Positions 23,458 through 34,428 of a stretch of 64,000 nucleotides of DNA are shown in pieces. The notes under the pieces are model-generated. The model was given only the letters and a program-made list of their open reading frames with translations, made no database searches and was not told where the DNA came from. Each line of letters begins with the position of its first letter. Position 1 is the stretch's first letter. Source of the stretch: Galaxea fascicularis (Eukaryota; Cnidaria; Anthozoa; Scleractinia; Euphylliidae); the NCBI GenBank assembly GCA_948470475.1, contig OX419337.1, forward strand, positions 31,145,372 through 31,209,371, read 5' to 3'. The translations under genes were made by a program, and so were the position numbers.

Positions 23458-24742
23458 ATGGCTGGTTACTTTCGAGTACTTGCGGTTTGGGCCTTAACTG
23501 CGATAGTCGCCTTGGAAGTCATCGTGATCATGCGACGTAACGCGATGTGGAGACATGTAAACGAGGTGGCAAGACCTGCGCCAAAAAAAATGGAAGCAGG
23601 TAGCGACGAGAAAGCAATGGTGAACTTGACAAAGTTAGAAATCAAGCCTTTGCCGAACAACACAATTGCTAGTGTAACCAGGAACAAACCAAGGTTAAAC
23701 ATCATCATTTTGACTAACATGAGATCTGGCTCCACGTTGAATGGTAATGTATTTAACTTGCACCCAGATGTGTTTTATGTTTATGAGTCCCTGCACCACT
23801 TAAGGACAACTATTTACAGGACGAATCTCTCTTTAGGAGAGTGGGCTGCCTTAGATGAAAAGGTTAACGAAGCATACAAGATTGACTTTTCCAATTTGCT
23901 TCGTAGCGTATTCACATGCAACTTTACAGAAGAGATAACGCTCAACTACGTCTTTCCACGTTTCGTAAGAACCGAGAGGAGGAGGTATTTCTCTTGGGCG
24001 GAACCAGGTGAAAAAACATTCTCCAAGGAGGCTATTACGAAGGTTTGCCAGTCCAAAAAAATTACAGTTCTGAAAATGATGCAAACGAGACTTCCAAAAG
24101 AAGTTGGAATACGTGAACTGCAGCGAGTATGTGGCTCTGAGCCTACTAAATTTGCGTGTTTGATAATTCACCTGGTACAGGATCCTCGAGCAGTGTTATC
24201 GTCTCAAATTCAGAAAAAGTTCTTTCTAGGCGGGAAGGTGGCAAATCTGGTCACCCCAAGAAATGCATCTCGCGAAGGAAAAGAATTCATAAAAAAAAAA
24301 GGCGCAAGAACCGTATGCTCTCTTGTTGAAAACAACTTATTATGTCAACGAGGAATGGTCTAACTGGGTCAAAGGGCGTTATATTCTGGTTCGTTTTGAA
24401 GACATTCCTGGGGATGTATTTAAGGCAGCGCATCACTTATACAACTTCACTGGTCTTGCCATGGACAATTCCACCAGAGAGTGGATTTGTAAGAACAAAC
24501 ACAAAGTTCCTAAGTATGAATTTCCATTTACCATGACCAAGAATGATGCTGGGAGAGTCGAGCACTAGAGAAATGACATCGGGAGTTCCGTTACGACTGC
24601 GATTGAAGAGGACTGTTGGGCACTTATGTATATGACGGGGTATATTTCCATTGGTGCTTCTGAGGATGTCTTGCCCGATGCCAAGAAAACGTTACGGACT
24701 GACAAGATACCGTTCTTTCCTATAGGAGAAGGAACTGCGTAG
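23458..24742 (+). pseudogene. Carbohydrate sulfotransferase (CHST, Gal/GalNAc/GlcNAc 6-O type), frameshift and nonsense
   Basis: A single-exon type II Golgi sulfotransferase. A membrane anchor is at residues 7-24. The 5'-phosphosulfate loop is MRSGST (89-93) followed by FNLHPDVFYVYES. Frame 1 runs to VCSLVENN and stops at 24363; the homologous chain resumes one base later at YYVNEEWSNWVKGRYILV, so there is one extra T near 24337. That frame stops at TAG 24566-24568, where the family has a conserved Trp (TGG), and continues in frame as RNDIGSSVTTAIEEDCWALM and YMTGY, the usual family C-terminus, to TAG 24742. The 3'-phosphate site reads VQDPRAVLSSQ, with Gln at two positions that are usually Arg. 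These enzymes use PAPS to sulfate glycosaminoglycans or mucin-type glycans. Two independent breaks make a pseudogene likely; an assembly error could explain the frameshift but not all changes. Confidence 0.87.
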
Positions 24743-24760
24743 TTGTGAGAGCACTGTTCC

Positions 24761-25157
24761 TGCCTGCCTGCCTCCCTTCCTTCCTACCTTCCTCCCTCCC
24801 CTCCTACCTATCTTCCTTTCTTCCCTCCTTCCTCCCTCCCCTCCTACCTACCTTCCTTCCCTCCTTCCTCCCTCCCTCCCTTTCTACCTACCTTCCTTCC
24901 TTCCTACCTCCATCCTTCCCTCCCTCCTTTCCTCCCTCCCTCCCTCCTTCCCTCCCTTCCTTCCTTCCATCCTCCCTCCCTTGCTCCCTCCCTCCCTTTC
25001 TACCTACCTACCTACCTACCTTCCTTCCTTCCTTCCTTCCTTCCTTCCTTCCTCCCTCCCTACCTACCTACCTACCTTCCTTCCATCCTCCTTCCCTCCC
25101 TCCCTCCCTCCCTCCCTACCTTCCTTCCTTCCTTCCTTCCTTCCTTCCCTCCCTCCG
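24761..25157 (+). repeat. 400 bp pyrimidine-only CCTT/CCTC/CCTA tract
   Basis: Nearly pure C and T with scattered A on the plus strand, built of degenerate TTCC and CTCC units. It begins less than 20 bp after the ancestral stop of the sulfotransferase. Frames of LPSF/LPPS repeats come from it and are not proteins. Such tracts can form triplex DNA. Confidence 0.95.
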
Positions 25158-25594
25158 TTATGTTTCTGTTCCTCCCTGACATCCTTCCTTTCTCGTTTTA
25201 TTACTCCTTTCCTTATTCCTTCTTCCTTTTATTTCTTTTTTCGCTGCTGTCCATTCTAAACGTTAACAGCGGGCAGCGATGGCTCAAAGTTTTCGCTTCG
25301 TTTTACTAATGGCAGATAAACATATTGTCATAACTTTAATTGACAAGTCGCTGAGCGCTAGACCGTCGTCTCTCTTCTTTGTATAGTTCGCGGACCTGTG
25401 TAGCTTCACATTGCGCCCCAACAATTTCATCTGTCAAATGAAAGAGAGGAGTGGGGCATTTATAATTTGTGAGGGCTTCGTATAATCAAGTTTTTGTAAA
25501 TAGGGACAAAGACACTCACAGTCTGCGCTGGTCGGTCTGAGCTTCAAGTTCGCCTTTTTTTTTAACAAACAGGTTATTTAGTTCATTCCCTGCT

Positions 25595-25730
25595 GAATGT
25601 ACGGTGGCTCATAGGTGACACTTAAAAACGCTAGTTTTTTTTTTACTTTTTTTGCGACTTTTGCTGCGACTTTTCTTTCAACTTTTATAGCGACTTTTAG
25701 TTGTACTATACAAACATTACTTAAACGAAC
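25595..25730 (+). repeat. Terminal-repeat-like segment with GCGACTTTT units (left member)
   Basis: It begins TACGGTGGCTCATAGGTGAC, then AAAAACGCTAGTTT, then degenerate GCGACTTTT units. The same order occurs in reverse orientation at 29425-29606. Confidence 0.6.
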
Positions 25731-26332
25731 ACAATGCCACAATGCGTGCGTGTCTTTTGGAACAGTTTCACGTGCTTGCAAAATGCAACAACAAATTTGG
25801 CTGTCTCATCAAAGAAGTGCTTTTTGTTCGGAAGCTGTCCGCGCCTTTATTTAACGAATTCTTTTGTTAGTATGCAACTAACAAAAAACGAAACGTATAT
25901 ATTTGTAAATCGCATATATTGTTAATTGTCTCCATAGTGGCACCATGACGACGCCGAAACGTCGACTTTTTACATTTTTATATATTTATTGCATAATTAA
26001 TGACACGATTCTTAACGACGTTTCTAAGTTTATAACTCGACTGATCAGCTCGATGAACGACCGCTAGTTTGCTTCAATTTACACGGCAAGATTTTGCAAT
26101 GGATTGTACTGGAATTGTGGAATTCGGAAAGCCCCATGCATTCCAAACATGAACAGAGTTTGAGTCGGGACGGTACAAAATGTGGACTCCCTAACTCTAC
26201 CCCCTTCTGGACCCCCTTCTGAACCACCCCCTCCCCCACCCAGCCTCTCCGTCAATATAAACAATATATTTGTCATTACCTGGTACAAGTACGTTTTGTA
26301 CCGTCCCGTTTGAGTCACAAAATGCATGTATA
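25731..26332. other. Stretch without a supported gene
   Basis: No exon is recognised. GTACCGTCCCG occurs twice in inverted orientation (about 26168 and 26299), consistent with a small inverted-repeat element around 26130-26315. Confidence 0.4.
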
Positions 26333-26588
26333 ATAGACCTTTTTACCGATACGGCGGCCATCTTGAATTCCGAGGAAATTATGGGATACCCAGGGGGCAG
26401 AGAATATTTTCGCTGACCAGAGGAACAACTGCCAAATACTGTGACAGTAAGATGTAACGCTTGTAATATTTTATCCTGAAAGCTGTGTATACGATAAATT
26501 TTCCAGCGATTGCCCCTTCGGCAGCCCATAATTTCTCAGTCAAAACAATAGAATTCAAGATGGCCGCCGTATCGGTAAAAAGGCCTGT
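26333..26588. repeat. MITE with ~40 bp inverted repeats (GCGGCCATCTTGAATTC)
   Basis: The left end AGACCTTTTTACCGATACGG continues into CGGCCATCTTGAATTC and is mirrored at the right by GAATTCAAGATGGCCGCCG and CGGTAAAAAGGCCT. Confidence 0.85.
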
Positions 26589-27144
26589 TAATGTATGGGG
26601 CTGTGCGGAATACTTTTAGAGGCGAAAACCCTAATGGCAAAGAAATCTATGCGTTGTGTTTGCTTTAATGTTTTTGTTTAGTAGTTAAGATGTCCATGAA
26701 TGTTTGATAGGGTTTCAAGTACGAGCTGTAATGATGACCCTAGAAGTAGAATTCAATTGCAATGACCAACATGAATTTCAGGTTCATGTCAAGTTCATTA
26801 AACAATTGTTATCGTTTATATGGCGGTTTGACTTTTGTAATGATATGTTGGCCAGATGCACGATTGTGCCGCTTTAGGGCTGGCTGATGATTTTAAGTAG
26901 ACTATATTGATTTCGTTTTTCGAATAGACCGTGGCAAACGCTTCGGAAATAACACTGAGTGTTAATTCATATGGAAACTCCGATGTTAACTTGTAAAAGA
27001 CTTGAATGTAGAAAAATTTATGAATTGGAAACTGAAGTTACTAGCCAAAGGATTTAAATGTGAAAATCTGAGGTTCCTAACTGCCCTAAAATTCGCCGGG
27101 TGGAATCTTTGATTTCTCATAGATTTGTCAAGGCCGGGTGTATT

Positions 27145-27335
27145 TTACAGGTCACATTCCACAGGTCAGAGGAGCAGATCACTGTTTTATCGATTGGTAA
27201 CAAAGCCAAACAGTTTCACACCTATCTAAAACAAATTTTGGATAGTGCTTAGGGCTAGGAGACTCTTTTGGGATTGTTTATTTATCTGTAGCGCGGTGAC
27301 CTGTACTTCGACCTGTGAAATGTGACCTGTAGAAA
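27145..27335. repeat. MITE with ACAGGTCACATT inverted repeats
   Basis: TACAGGTCACATTCCACAGG at the left and CCTGTGAAATGTGACCTGTA at the right are inverted copies with few mismatches. Confidence 0.7.
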
Positions 27336-27816
27336 TAAACCCACCGATTTGTCAGTCTGTGTCGCAGTCTCCACAGTTTGTAACGCAACAGTATTTTCAA
27401 GGAGACTTATCCGGGTAGTTATGACGACCATATTTGTTCATGGGGGCACATGTAATTTTTTGTTTTTCGGCTTTCTTGGATTATCGGTTTTACAGTGTTG
27501 TACAAGTAAATTGTGCGATGGACTTTTGGATTTGGATGTAACACGTTCTCGTATGTTCTTGGCTTGAGATTTTAAAAATACATATCAGAAGAAAATATTT
27601 CAGTGTTTTGCTACACACGCATTTCCCACATCTGTAATTTTTCCCGTGCGTCTCCGGAAAGCATTGTTATGTGCCAATCTTGAGCTTCCTCGGTTGTATT
27701 TGGCATTTCCACTCCTTCATCTTCCATAACGATCATTTGGGCTAACTCGTTGAAACAAGGGGAACAGTCCCGTGTAGAAGGTAACTGAGCACAAAGGCTC
27801 TTCATCAACATTAATA

Positions 27817-28043
27817 GGTGGGTTCACACTACACATTTCAAGTGCACTTGAATTGTGGTTGAAGCGCACTTGAGATGAACTTGCGTGTGAACAGTCGTCG
27901 TTTCACTTGACTGATCGTACTTAGTCGCCACAGAAACATCAAAACATCAAAGTACCGGCTAAGTGCACTCTCAAGTAAGGTCGAAACCTTCCTTGAAAGT
28001 GCACTTGAAGTGCACTTGAGGGTCAAGTGTGAACCCACCTTAT
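27817..28043. repeat. MITE with AGGTGGGTTCACACT inverted repeats, inside the integrase pseudogene
   Basis: The left end AGGTGGGTTCACACT is matched by AGTGTGAACCCACCT at the right. Internal AAGTGCACTTGA motifs are frequent. GTTGATGA lies near both outer sides and may be a displaced 8 bp target duplication. Confidence 0.85.
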
Positions 28044-28382
28044 CTCATCAACGTCCCGCTTCTGTTAAGTAATCTCGTGTGTTGCTTAATTGCGGAATGA
28101 AATACAAAAAATCCGGACGACCAGCTGGAGATTTAGAGTTGCAGATGGCCTTATTCAACGTATGTTCCAGTCCAGCGTAGTCTGAAGAAGGTCTATGTAA
28201 CAAGCATTCCCCGTGAACAAGGTTATCATCACAACCTAGAATCTCTTAAATCTGTAAAAAAAATCCACCAATCAGAGCATTGTTTTCGTAAAATACCCCA
28301 CTAAGCTTTAATTCGCTGGATGCTGTTGATCGGCGTCCGTACACGAAACTCTTCTCGCGGATTTGGAAGTCATCATTTGCAA

Positions 28383-28545
28383 CACTCACTCACTCACTCA
28401 TGGTCTCCCGAAGGCGGGCAACCACTAGATCTTTCCACAGCCTCTTATCAGCCATCACGAGTGTAGCAATCTTACTTGCTTCGAATGCCCCAGTATCCCT
28501 CTTAAGAGTGTCGATATAGGTAGTTTTCGGTCTTCTTCTTTTCTT
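28383..28545 (-). mobile_element. 3' end of a non-LTR retrotransposon (LINE)
   Basis: The minus-strand frame gives RPKTTYIDTLKRDTGAFEA then DKRLWKDLVVARLRETMSE and a stop, the typical C-terminus of endonuclease/reverse-transcriptase LINEs. It is followed directly by a (GTGA)n tail. The 5' truncation and short-repeat tail fit target-primed reverse transcription. It interrupts the integrase pseudogene between the blocks ending FADE and beginning FVYG. Confidence 0.8.
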
Positions 28546-29145
28546 TCTTCATCTGCAAACCTTCTGAAAAAACGTTGTATGGCAGCAACGTTCCCATAAT
28601 GCGTGGGGATGCACCTACGTCTTTAACGTAATCTAGATAATACTTTATTATAATCCTAAGGTCGTTGTTTGAGTTACACACTTCCAACCAAAGGTTTTTG
28701 CGGCTATAGGCATCTATAGCTCCGTGCAAGCCAAACCCAAATCATGATCATCATCCCAACCATCCTGCATATGCCACACGTAATTTGGACCTTTGGTACT
28801 GTAGTTTCGCCTACGCAGACGGTGTCTAGACCTGGCTTACTCCCTCTGGATCAAGTATTTTAAGCCCATGACGTAGAGTGTTTCTCGAAACAACTAAGTA
28901 GTGGTCTGTTCTTAATCTCTGGTACATCGATCTATAGCCAATGATGCTTCCACTTCCTTCAAGTTCTTGCTCAACAGCGTGGAGTGCACAATGATACTCA
29001 TATCCGTAGATTACCTTCTTTTCCTGCAACCTCGTCTTTTAAGAATTCTCTCAGTTTTACTGCCTAAGATTGAGGTGCATCCTGAGAACATTGAGGAGAA
29101 AACTAAGAGTTTCTGACGCGCTGCGGAAGCCAAGTGTAAAATAAT

Positions 29146-29262
29146 ACTGAATAGGTCATTTCCGAATTACCTCAAGCCTCTTTTTCAAAGCGAGTCTAGG
29201 TGCTCATCCTTTCATATGCAAATCAATTTTCATTAACATGAAAATGAGTTTAATTTGCGTGT
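29146..29262. repeat. Partial copy of the palindromic repeat at 38822-38976
   Basis: Shared landmarks are GGTCATTTCCGAATTACCT, TTTCATATGCAAATCAATTT and CATGAAAATGAG; the right end is truncated. Confidence 0.7.
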
Positions 29263-29424
29263 TAACTTGCATCGTTAAACCCAAGTTGTTGATCTACGGG
29301 CAAATACTCGGGTATAACAGTTCAGTTCCAATGCCAGAAACTGAACGGGAAGTGGTTTTACTAAGAAAATAATGTCGTTTTGTTCTCCAGATTCTGGTTG
29401 TTTTGATGACTGGATAGTTAAACA

Positions 29425-29606
29425 CAACGGATACAACTTGAGCCCACAGTAAAAGTCGCAAGAAAAGTCGCAAGAAAAGCCACAACAAAACCCATAACAA
29501 AGGTCGCAATAAAAGTGGCAATGAAAGTTGCAAACAAATCACAAAAATAGAAAAAGAAATTCGCGTTTTCTAGGTGTCACCTACCAGTCACCGTATAATG
29601 AATACG
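29425..29606 (-). repeat. Terminal-repeat-like segment with GCGACTTTT units (right member)
   Basis: In complement it reads ACGGTGACTGGTAGGTGACA, then AAAACGCGAATTT, then GCGACTTTT/GCCACTTTT units, mirroring 25595-25730. Together they flank the integrase pseudogene. Confidence 0.6.
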
Positions 29607-29796
29607 CTCATTACTTGGCTTGCTTTTTTGTCTCATTTTCTCATTAGCTCGTAGCGTTCGTAATCACACCGGTCGCAATCGTGTATATAACCTTTCCCCA
29701 CTCGTGGTACATTATAGGGTAGCCACAAGGAGCTAACCCGAAAGAACGACCCCAGTTATATAACGAAGTCCCCATTACCACAAACGATAGAGAGGT

Positions 29797-29945
29797 TAAG
29801 CATCACGTTTACGGCAAACGGAAGAGATGACCATGTGTCCAATTTTTCCCTCCGTTTTCATTGTGAATAGGTTGGTTTTCACTTCATGAAAAATTGTGAA
29901 AAAAAACGGAATTGACATGAGTGCCGTAAACGAGGTGCTAATCTC
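29797..29945. repeat. Small MITE with CGTTTACGGCA inverted repeats
   Basis: TTAAGCATCACGTTTACGGCA at the left corresponds to TGCCGTAAACGAGGTGCTAA at the right, with few mismatches. Confidence 0.7.
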
Positions 29946-30530
29946 GTTAATATCAGTTCTTCTTCCCGGCAAAAGTTACAGTAAAATGTATGGAACCGAA
30001 TCCTGTTACAACGAGTCCTGGTATAACGAATAGCCAACACTATAACGAACACAAACCAGAAGCCTATTATAAAAGGGGCGCAACAGGGAGAAAGCTTTTA
30101 ATTACATGTTGATGGTTAAAAATTAGGGCTTTTGACGGTTGGCAGTTATCAAGAGGAAGTTTCCTTCCTTGACATCATCTGTTGTATTAGTCTTTCACAA
30201 ATGAAACCAAGTGTTTTTCAGGGAATGGCCACACAGAAATCAATCGTGGTTCCGGTCAGTTCAGACCCAAATTTAATGGAAAAGGCCTTAAATGAGTATA
30301 TTTGGGATCAGAGAAACTGGTTCATTAGTGAAAACGATTCTTTAAGAGCCAGATGTCTGAGATACCAGCTGAAATAGTGAGATTTCAAAGACCGTGGAAC
30401 TGTTTGACGACTAATAACAGTTAGCCTTTTTTCATGGTTGACGCGGTCGACAATGGCTGAAGGTTAATCCTAATGAGGCAAGGTCTCAGCCAAAAACTGT
30501 GGAACACCTTCACGGCTTCATCCTCTTTAT
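29946..30530. other. Stretch between repeats and the GPCR gene
   Basis: It contains ACAACGAGTCCTGGTATAACGA-like repeat DNA and an open frame at 30132-30377 whose product I do not recognise; no splice or homology support was found for it. Confidence 0.35.
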
Positions 30531-32308
30531 CTATTTTTTAAGTGTAACAATTATGAACCACATCCCTGTAAAACGATTAGATGGCACCCAATTTACTAGC
30601 CCCTTGGTACCGATATAAGTGTTTTTCTGTACGTACATACCTAAGGTGGAGTTAGGCCTGGTAACCAGTGTGCACGTGACATAATAAGCAAACAAAGTCA
30701 GCAGGTACCAGAATGCATCTCGATACTTCCGTCTTGTCAGTGGATATAGCCATGGATTGATAACAGTGTGAAGGGAAGCCAAACGGACCGCAGTGAAATC
30801 TAGAAACTCGTCAAATGGCCAGCCAGCTTGAATGAGTGTCACCCTCAGCTAGAAAATGGACAAGAATTGATATTGTTCTTTTTTGAACTATATTGTATAC
30901 TGTGTACATGTTCTATTGTATATGTTTAATTTTACGCAATAGACGGTGTAAGTCGCGTTTTGATTGGACAAGACGAGTTTGCTACTAAAGTATAAACGTA
31001 CGAATGACGTCATAAGTGAAAGAAAGTGAATGAAACTAAACAAAACAAAAAAATGTATAAAATAATCAGATTGCATTTTCCAGTGCGTATGTACGCTGAT
31101 CAGACTGGTTCTCTTTAAGAAGGAGCATGGTTCTGATGTGGTGAAGCAAATGGTTCAGTGATATTGCGGTCATTTCGGTAAAAACGGGGAAAGGAAGAAT
31201 ACCCACCGGAACCACCAGTATTTCCATGCGAAAGGAAAGCGCTCCTATTTGACCTTTTATGAATGTCAAGGGTGAACAAACATCCGAAACCTGAAGAACG
31301 CGCCGTGGGCTGTTAGGAAAGAGGACTTCCCCAGTCCCCTTTATCTCTCCCAGTTTCCCAGGGGAAAACCCTGGGAACGAGGCTGCTCGTTCCACTCCTA
31401 TCGCGCTATCGCTTAATGGTTTGGGCTCTAGAGTATGAGGATTATTTGTCGTAGCAGTTTACCAAGCTACTTAGAGTTACGAACGGAATCGTTGAGTAAC
31501 TTACCAGAAACAAACCCCAACAACTGACAAAGGCAACTGCAACCGAGCCAGTTAACTTCGCAAACTGCAGCTCTATTTCACCCGAGTCAGAGGTCGCCTC
31601 AGGTAGTTTGGCTTTCGACGATTCTTCATCTCCAACTCGAGGGCTACTGGTGATCTGTCTTTTCCGATAAAGACTTAAAGCCATTAAAACTGTAGCTAAA
31701 TTACAAGCCACGACTAGGAACATCGCTAACGCTAGTAAAGCCATGAACATGTAAACCAGAGCTTGTCCTTCGAACGAGTCGGAGCCCCACTCAAACAGGC
31801 AAAATGTTCCGGGAAAGTGAAGGACGTTTCTACTGACACCAAAAGCTGGCAACAAACTTATTGTAAGTACAGAGCAACCAAAGCAAATAGAAGCAATTTT
31901 GATTTTTTCTTTGTCGTAATACATTTGTTTGTCGTAATAATAAGGATTGTACAGAACCAACAGGCGATCCAGGCTCATCAAAACGACAAGCAATATTGAT
32001 AACATAAAAAGAAAACTAATACTTGTTGCATGAAAGTCGCAGGCCATGTAATCTCCGATATAAACGCCGATGAAGTACTTTATCAGCGGCTGTGGATACG
32101 CTAATGGGAACACCAGCAGGTCCGTCCATGCTAAAAATAGAATAAGTACATTTGGTATGTTTCGTTTATGCCGAAGAATTCTGTATGTAATTATGAGAAC
32201 TAACGCGTTACCCACAAAACCAAGTAGACCAGTTAGTAGAAGAGTTACACCGCCCGCAAGAAATTGCTCATCGCTAAATTTCTCCAGTCCAAATTCACGC
32301 TTGTTCAT
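30531..32308 (-). CDS. Prostanoid (EP-type) receptor-like class A GPCR
   Basis: Exon 1 is 32308-31505 (268 codons, donor CTG|GTAAGT) and exon 2 is 30848-30531 (acceptor TTTTCTAG|CTG, phase 0), giving 373 residues and seven membrane segments. TM1 carries GFVGNALVL. TM3 ends LMSLDRLLVLYNP in place of DRY. The second outer loop has FPGTFCLF, like the prostanoid-receptor signature PGTWCF. TM7 reads VRLASLHTVINPWLYPL, keeping the Arg that binds the prostanoid carboxylate and the NPW(L)Y variant of D/NPxxY. The single coding intron after TM6 is where vertebrate prostanoid receptor genes are split. The C-tail may differ: a GTATGT donor inside exon 2 (after 30642) could link to another exon. Ligand specificity is inferred; some anthozoans are rich in prostanoids. 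Confidence 0.88.
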
Positions 32309-33639
32309 CGCAAGGAAGATCTCGATTGACGCCCAGATTTAGAAGCAGGTTAAGAGACTCCCGTCGTGGAAATTATTATTCTTTCCCAAAATGGTTTCCT
32401 CAAGTTGCAGTTTCTTCCAAATATCCAGGTTGATATAATGTAATAGCCTAAGCTTTTACACAGCGGCTGAATGAGACGATGGAAAATTTCAGTGGACTTT
32501 AGCTTTGCTGTGGCCGCTGTGAAAACCGGATTCTTAACTCATATCCGTTGTCTGCTGTATTTCACAAACTCGTGTTACTGCCGTTTTTTTAATCCCCGGA
32601 ATCTCCAAAATGTTTTCGATATTTGCAAATCTCCAGTCAAAGCCAAGAAGGTAATCAATTACTTTTACACCGTCCCGAGCTTTTAGACATGGGATAGACG
32701 CCCAGCCAAAGAAGTTGCTGGGTAAACTTTATTTTTGTGGTCTGAATGTTCCAAAACAGTGATGACTGTATTTCGCGCGACGCGTAGATATAAACTCGAG
32801 ATCACTATTAGTTGGTTACTCAGCCAATCAGCTGCTGGGTCGATGGCAAGCAAAGAGGCGCGAAAATCTCAGGTTATCTGTTTCAACAGGTGGCGCGACT
32901 GTTCCCACAAATTGGACGTGCCCGCGGGTTACCAACGGGGTACTGAATGTATTATAGGATTTACTGAGCGACGCCTGAAATTGTCGCGAAGTTATAGTTT
33001 CCCCGTGTAAAGTAATACTAGTGGAAGGGTGAAGAAAATTGATGAATTTTCGTAAAGTAATTCAGGGAACGTTAAAGCTAATAGGTTTTCTTTCTAAAAG
33101 GAACTTTTAGCCTAGTCGTGTAATACCGAAAGACAGTATCACTTTACACCTATACAAGCAGTGCTCGAAATTAGCGGTCGTTCGGTCGTCCAAGACGACC
33201 AAAATGTTTACCGGGTAACCAATTTTGTGGTAAAATCAAGAGGCTGATTGGCCGAGAAATAAAGAACGGACAACCCAGCCAAACAGAAGAAAATTAATCA
33301 TAAACGACACAGGACTTACGTGACGGTTTTGTATTGTCAATGTCTGCTAATGTGAAGTTAATAATAATTGATTTGCCTTAATCAGCTAAGCGTTTTCCTG
33401 AAAACATTGCCAGATACGAAAATTTAAGAGACAAAACCAAAGTTTCATCACTGGTAGCGATAAAGATCAAAGATGCCATCTTATATATGCCAGAACTTCA
33501 CCCCAGACTTCGCGAAATCCAGATAGGATATTAAAACTTGACCGCCTTTTGATTACTTCTCAAGCTCGCAGTTTTAATATCCCTTAAGATCCCCAGGCGC
33601 CGTATGCATTAATGTAAATTACATTTGACCAAATACCCC

Positions 33640-34080
33640 AAACGTTTTGTTGTCTGGAACTTTGACAGACGTAAGTAATTTCAACCAGCGATCAGAATAC
33701 AAATATGCAAATTTGGATACGGATTATAAAGATAATATTCAAATATGGTCGCTTTGTTAAAAACGATAACAGGCAAGTTAGAGTTTCTTACTGGTCGACG
33801 GCTCATTTCTAAAAGTTAGTTTTCTAAACGTTTTTGGTCGTAATAAAATTTCCGACCATTTTGAAGGCGAGATAACATCACAATATTTTGTGAAAGTCCC
33901 GAGGGAAATTAGTCACGCTTTACAGTCACGATGTTTTTGAGCGATTCGGGCACACAAGTTCAACTTTTACTTTGTAAGGGGAGATATTCAATCTATCTAT
34001 TTATGTTTTGTGCCACAATTAAATTGACTTTCCAAACATTTTTTCTGCGAACAGATTAGCTGCCTGTTAGACCATAACTT
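33640..34080 (+). repeat. Dispersed repeat, uninterrupted copy
   Basis: It matches in reverse complement the two flanks of the insertion at 20326-21755. Landmarks are GTCGACGGCTCATTTC, GTCGTAATAAAATTTCCGAC and AATTAGTCACGCTTTACAGT. Confidence 0.75.
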
Positions 34081-34230
34081 GATCCTCACCCCCTCCCCCT
34101 TGTTTCTTTTTTTTGCTCTCGCCCCAATTTTCGCGCGGCCAAAACATCGAAATCTGCGCGGAAACCCCACGGAAACGCTCGCTGCGTAGGCTATTCTTCG
34201 TTGTGAACATCGATTAATATTAGGGAGCTT

Positions 34231-34428
34231 AAGCACACGCGTTTTTGAGACGCGAACGGCAACCGGAAGTGAGATGTTTTCCCTTTTAATTTGTCTTCAC
34301 ACAACTATATTTATATCGCTCAGTATCTTTTCACTATTAGAGACCCTAAGTTTAAAAGTCTGGTTGAGACCGCTATCCTGGAGTGCGAAGTATTCACTTC
34401 CGGTTGCCGTCCGCGTCTCAAAAAATAA
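34231..34428. repeat. MITE with TTTTTGAGACGCG inverted repeats
   Basis: TTTTTGAGACGCGAACGGCA then ACCGGAAGTGA at the left are mirrored by TCACTTCCGGTTGCCGTCCG and CGTCTCAAAAA at the right. Confidence 0.85.

Larger units (their letters stand above)
27611..29110 (-). pseudogene. Integrase-core (DDE) transposon protein, decayed and interrupted
   Basis: Read from high to low coordinates, frames join to a protein of the integrase-core family common in cnidarians and fish. The order is VEQELEGSGSIIGYRSMYQR, LDPEGVSQ, then a frameshift to RHRLRRRNYSTKGPNYVWHM, then another to HGAIDAYSRKNLWLEVCNSN. The block expected to carry the second catalytic Asp is deleted, followed by VAAIQRFFRRFADE. A LINE fragment (28383-28545) follows, then FVYGR, STAS and RIKA*WGILRKQCSDWW with a stop. 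GRPDFLYFIPQLSNTRDYL comes next, then a MITE (27817-28043), and a last piece with PSTRDCSPCFNELAQ to the stop at 27611. Multiple frameshifts, stops, a deletion and two insertions show it is dead. These proteins are DDE-type integrases of mobile elements. The family call comes from remembered motifs; the N-terminal limit is approximate. Confidence 0.8.

Noticed and set aside
24745..25259. ORFs of LPSF/LPPS repeats resembling a proline-rich protein
   Set aside because: They come from the simple pyrimidine tract and have no start or splice context.
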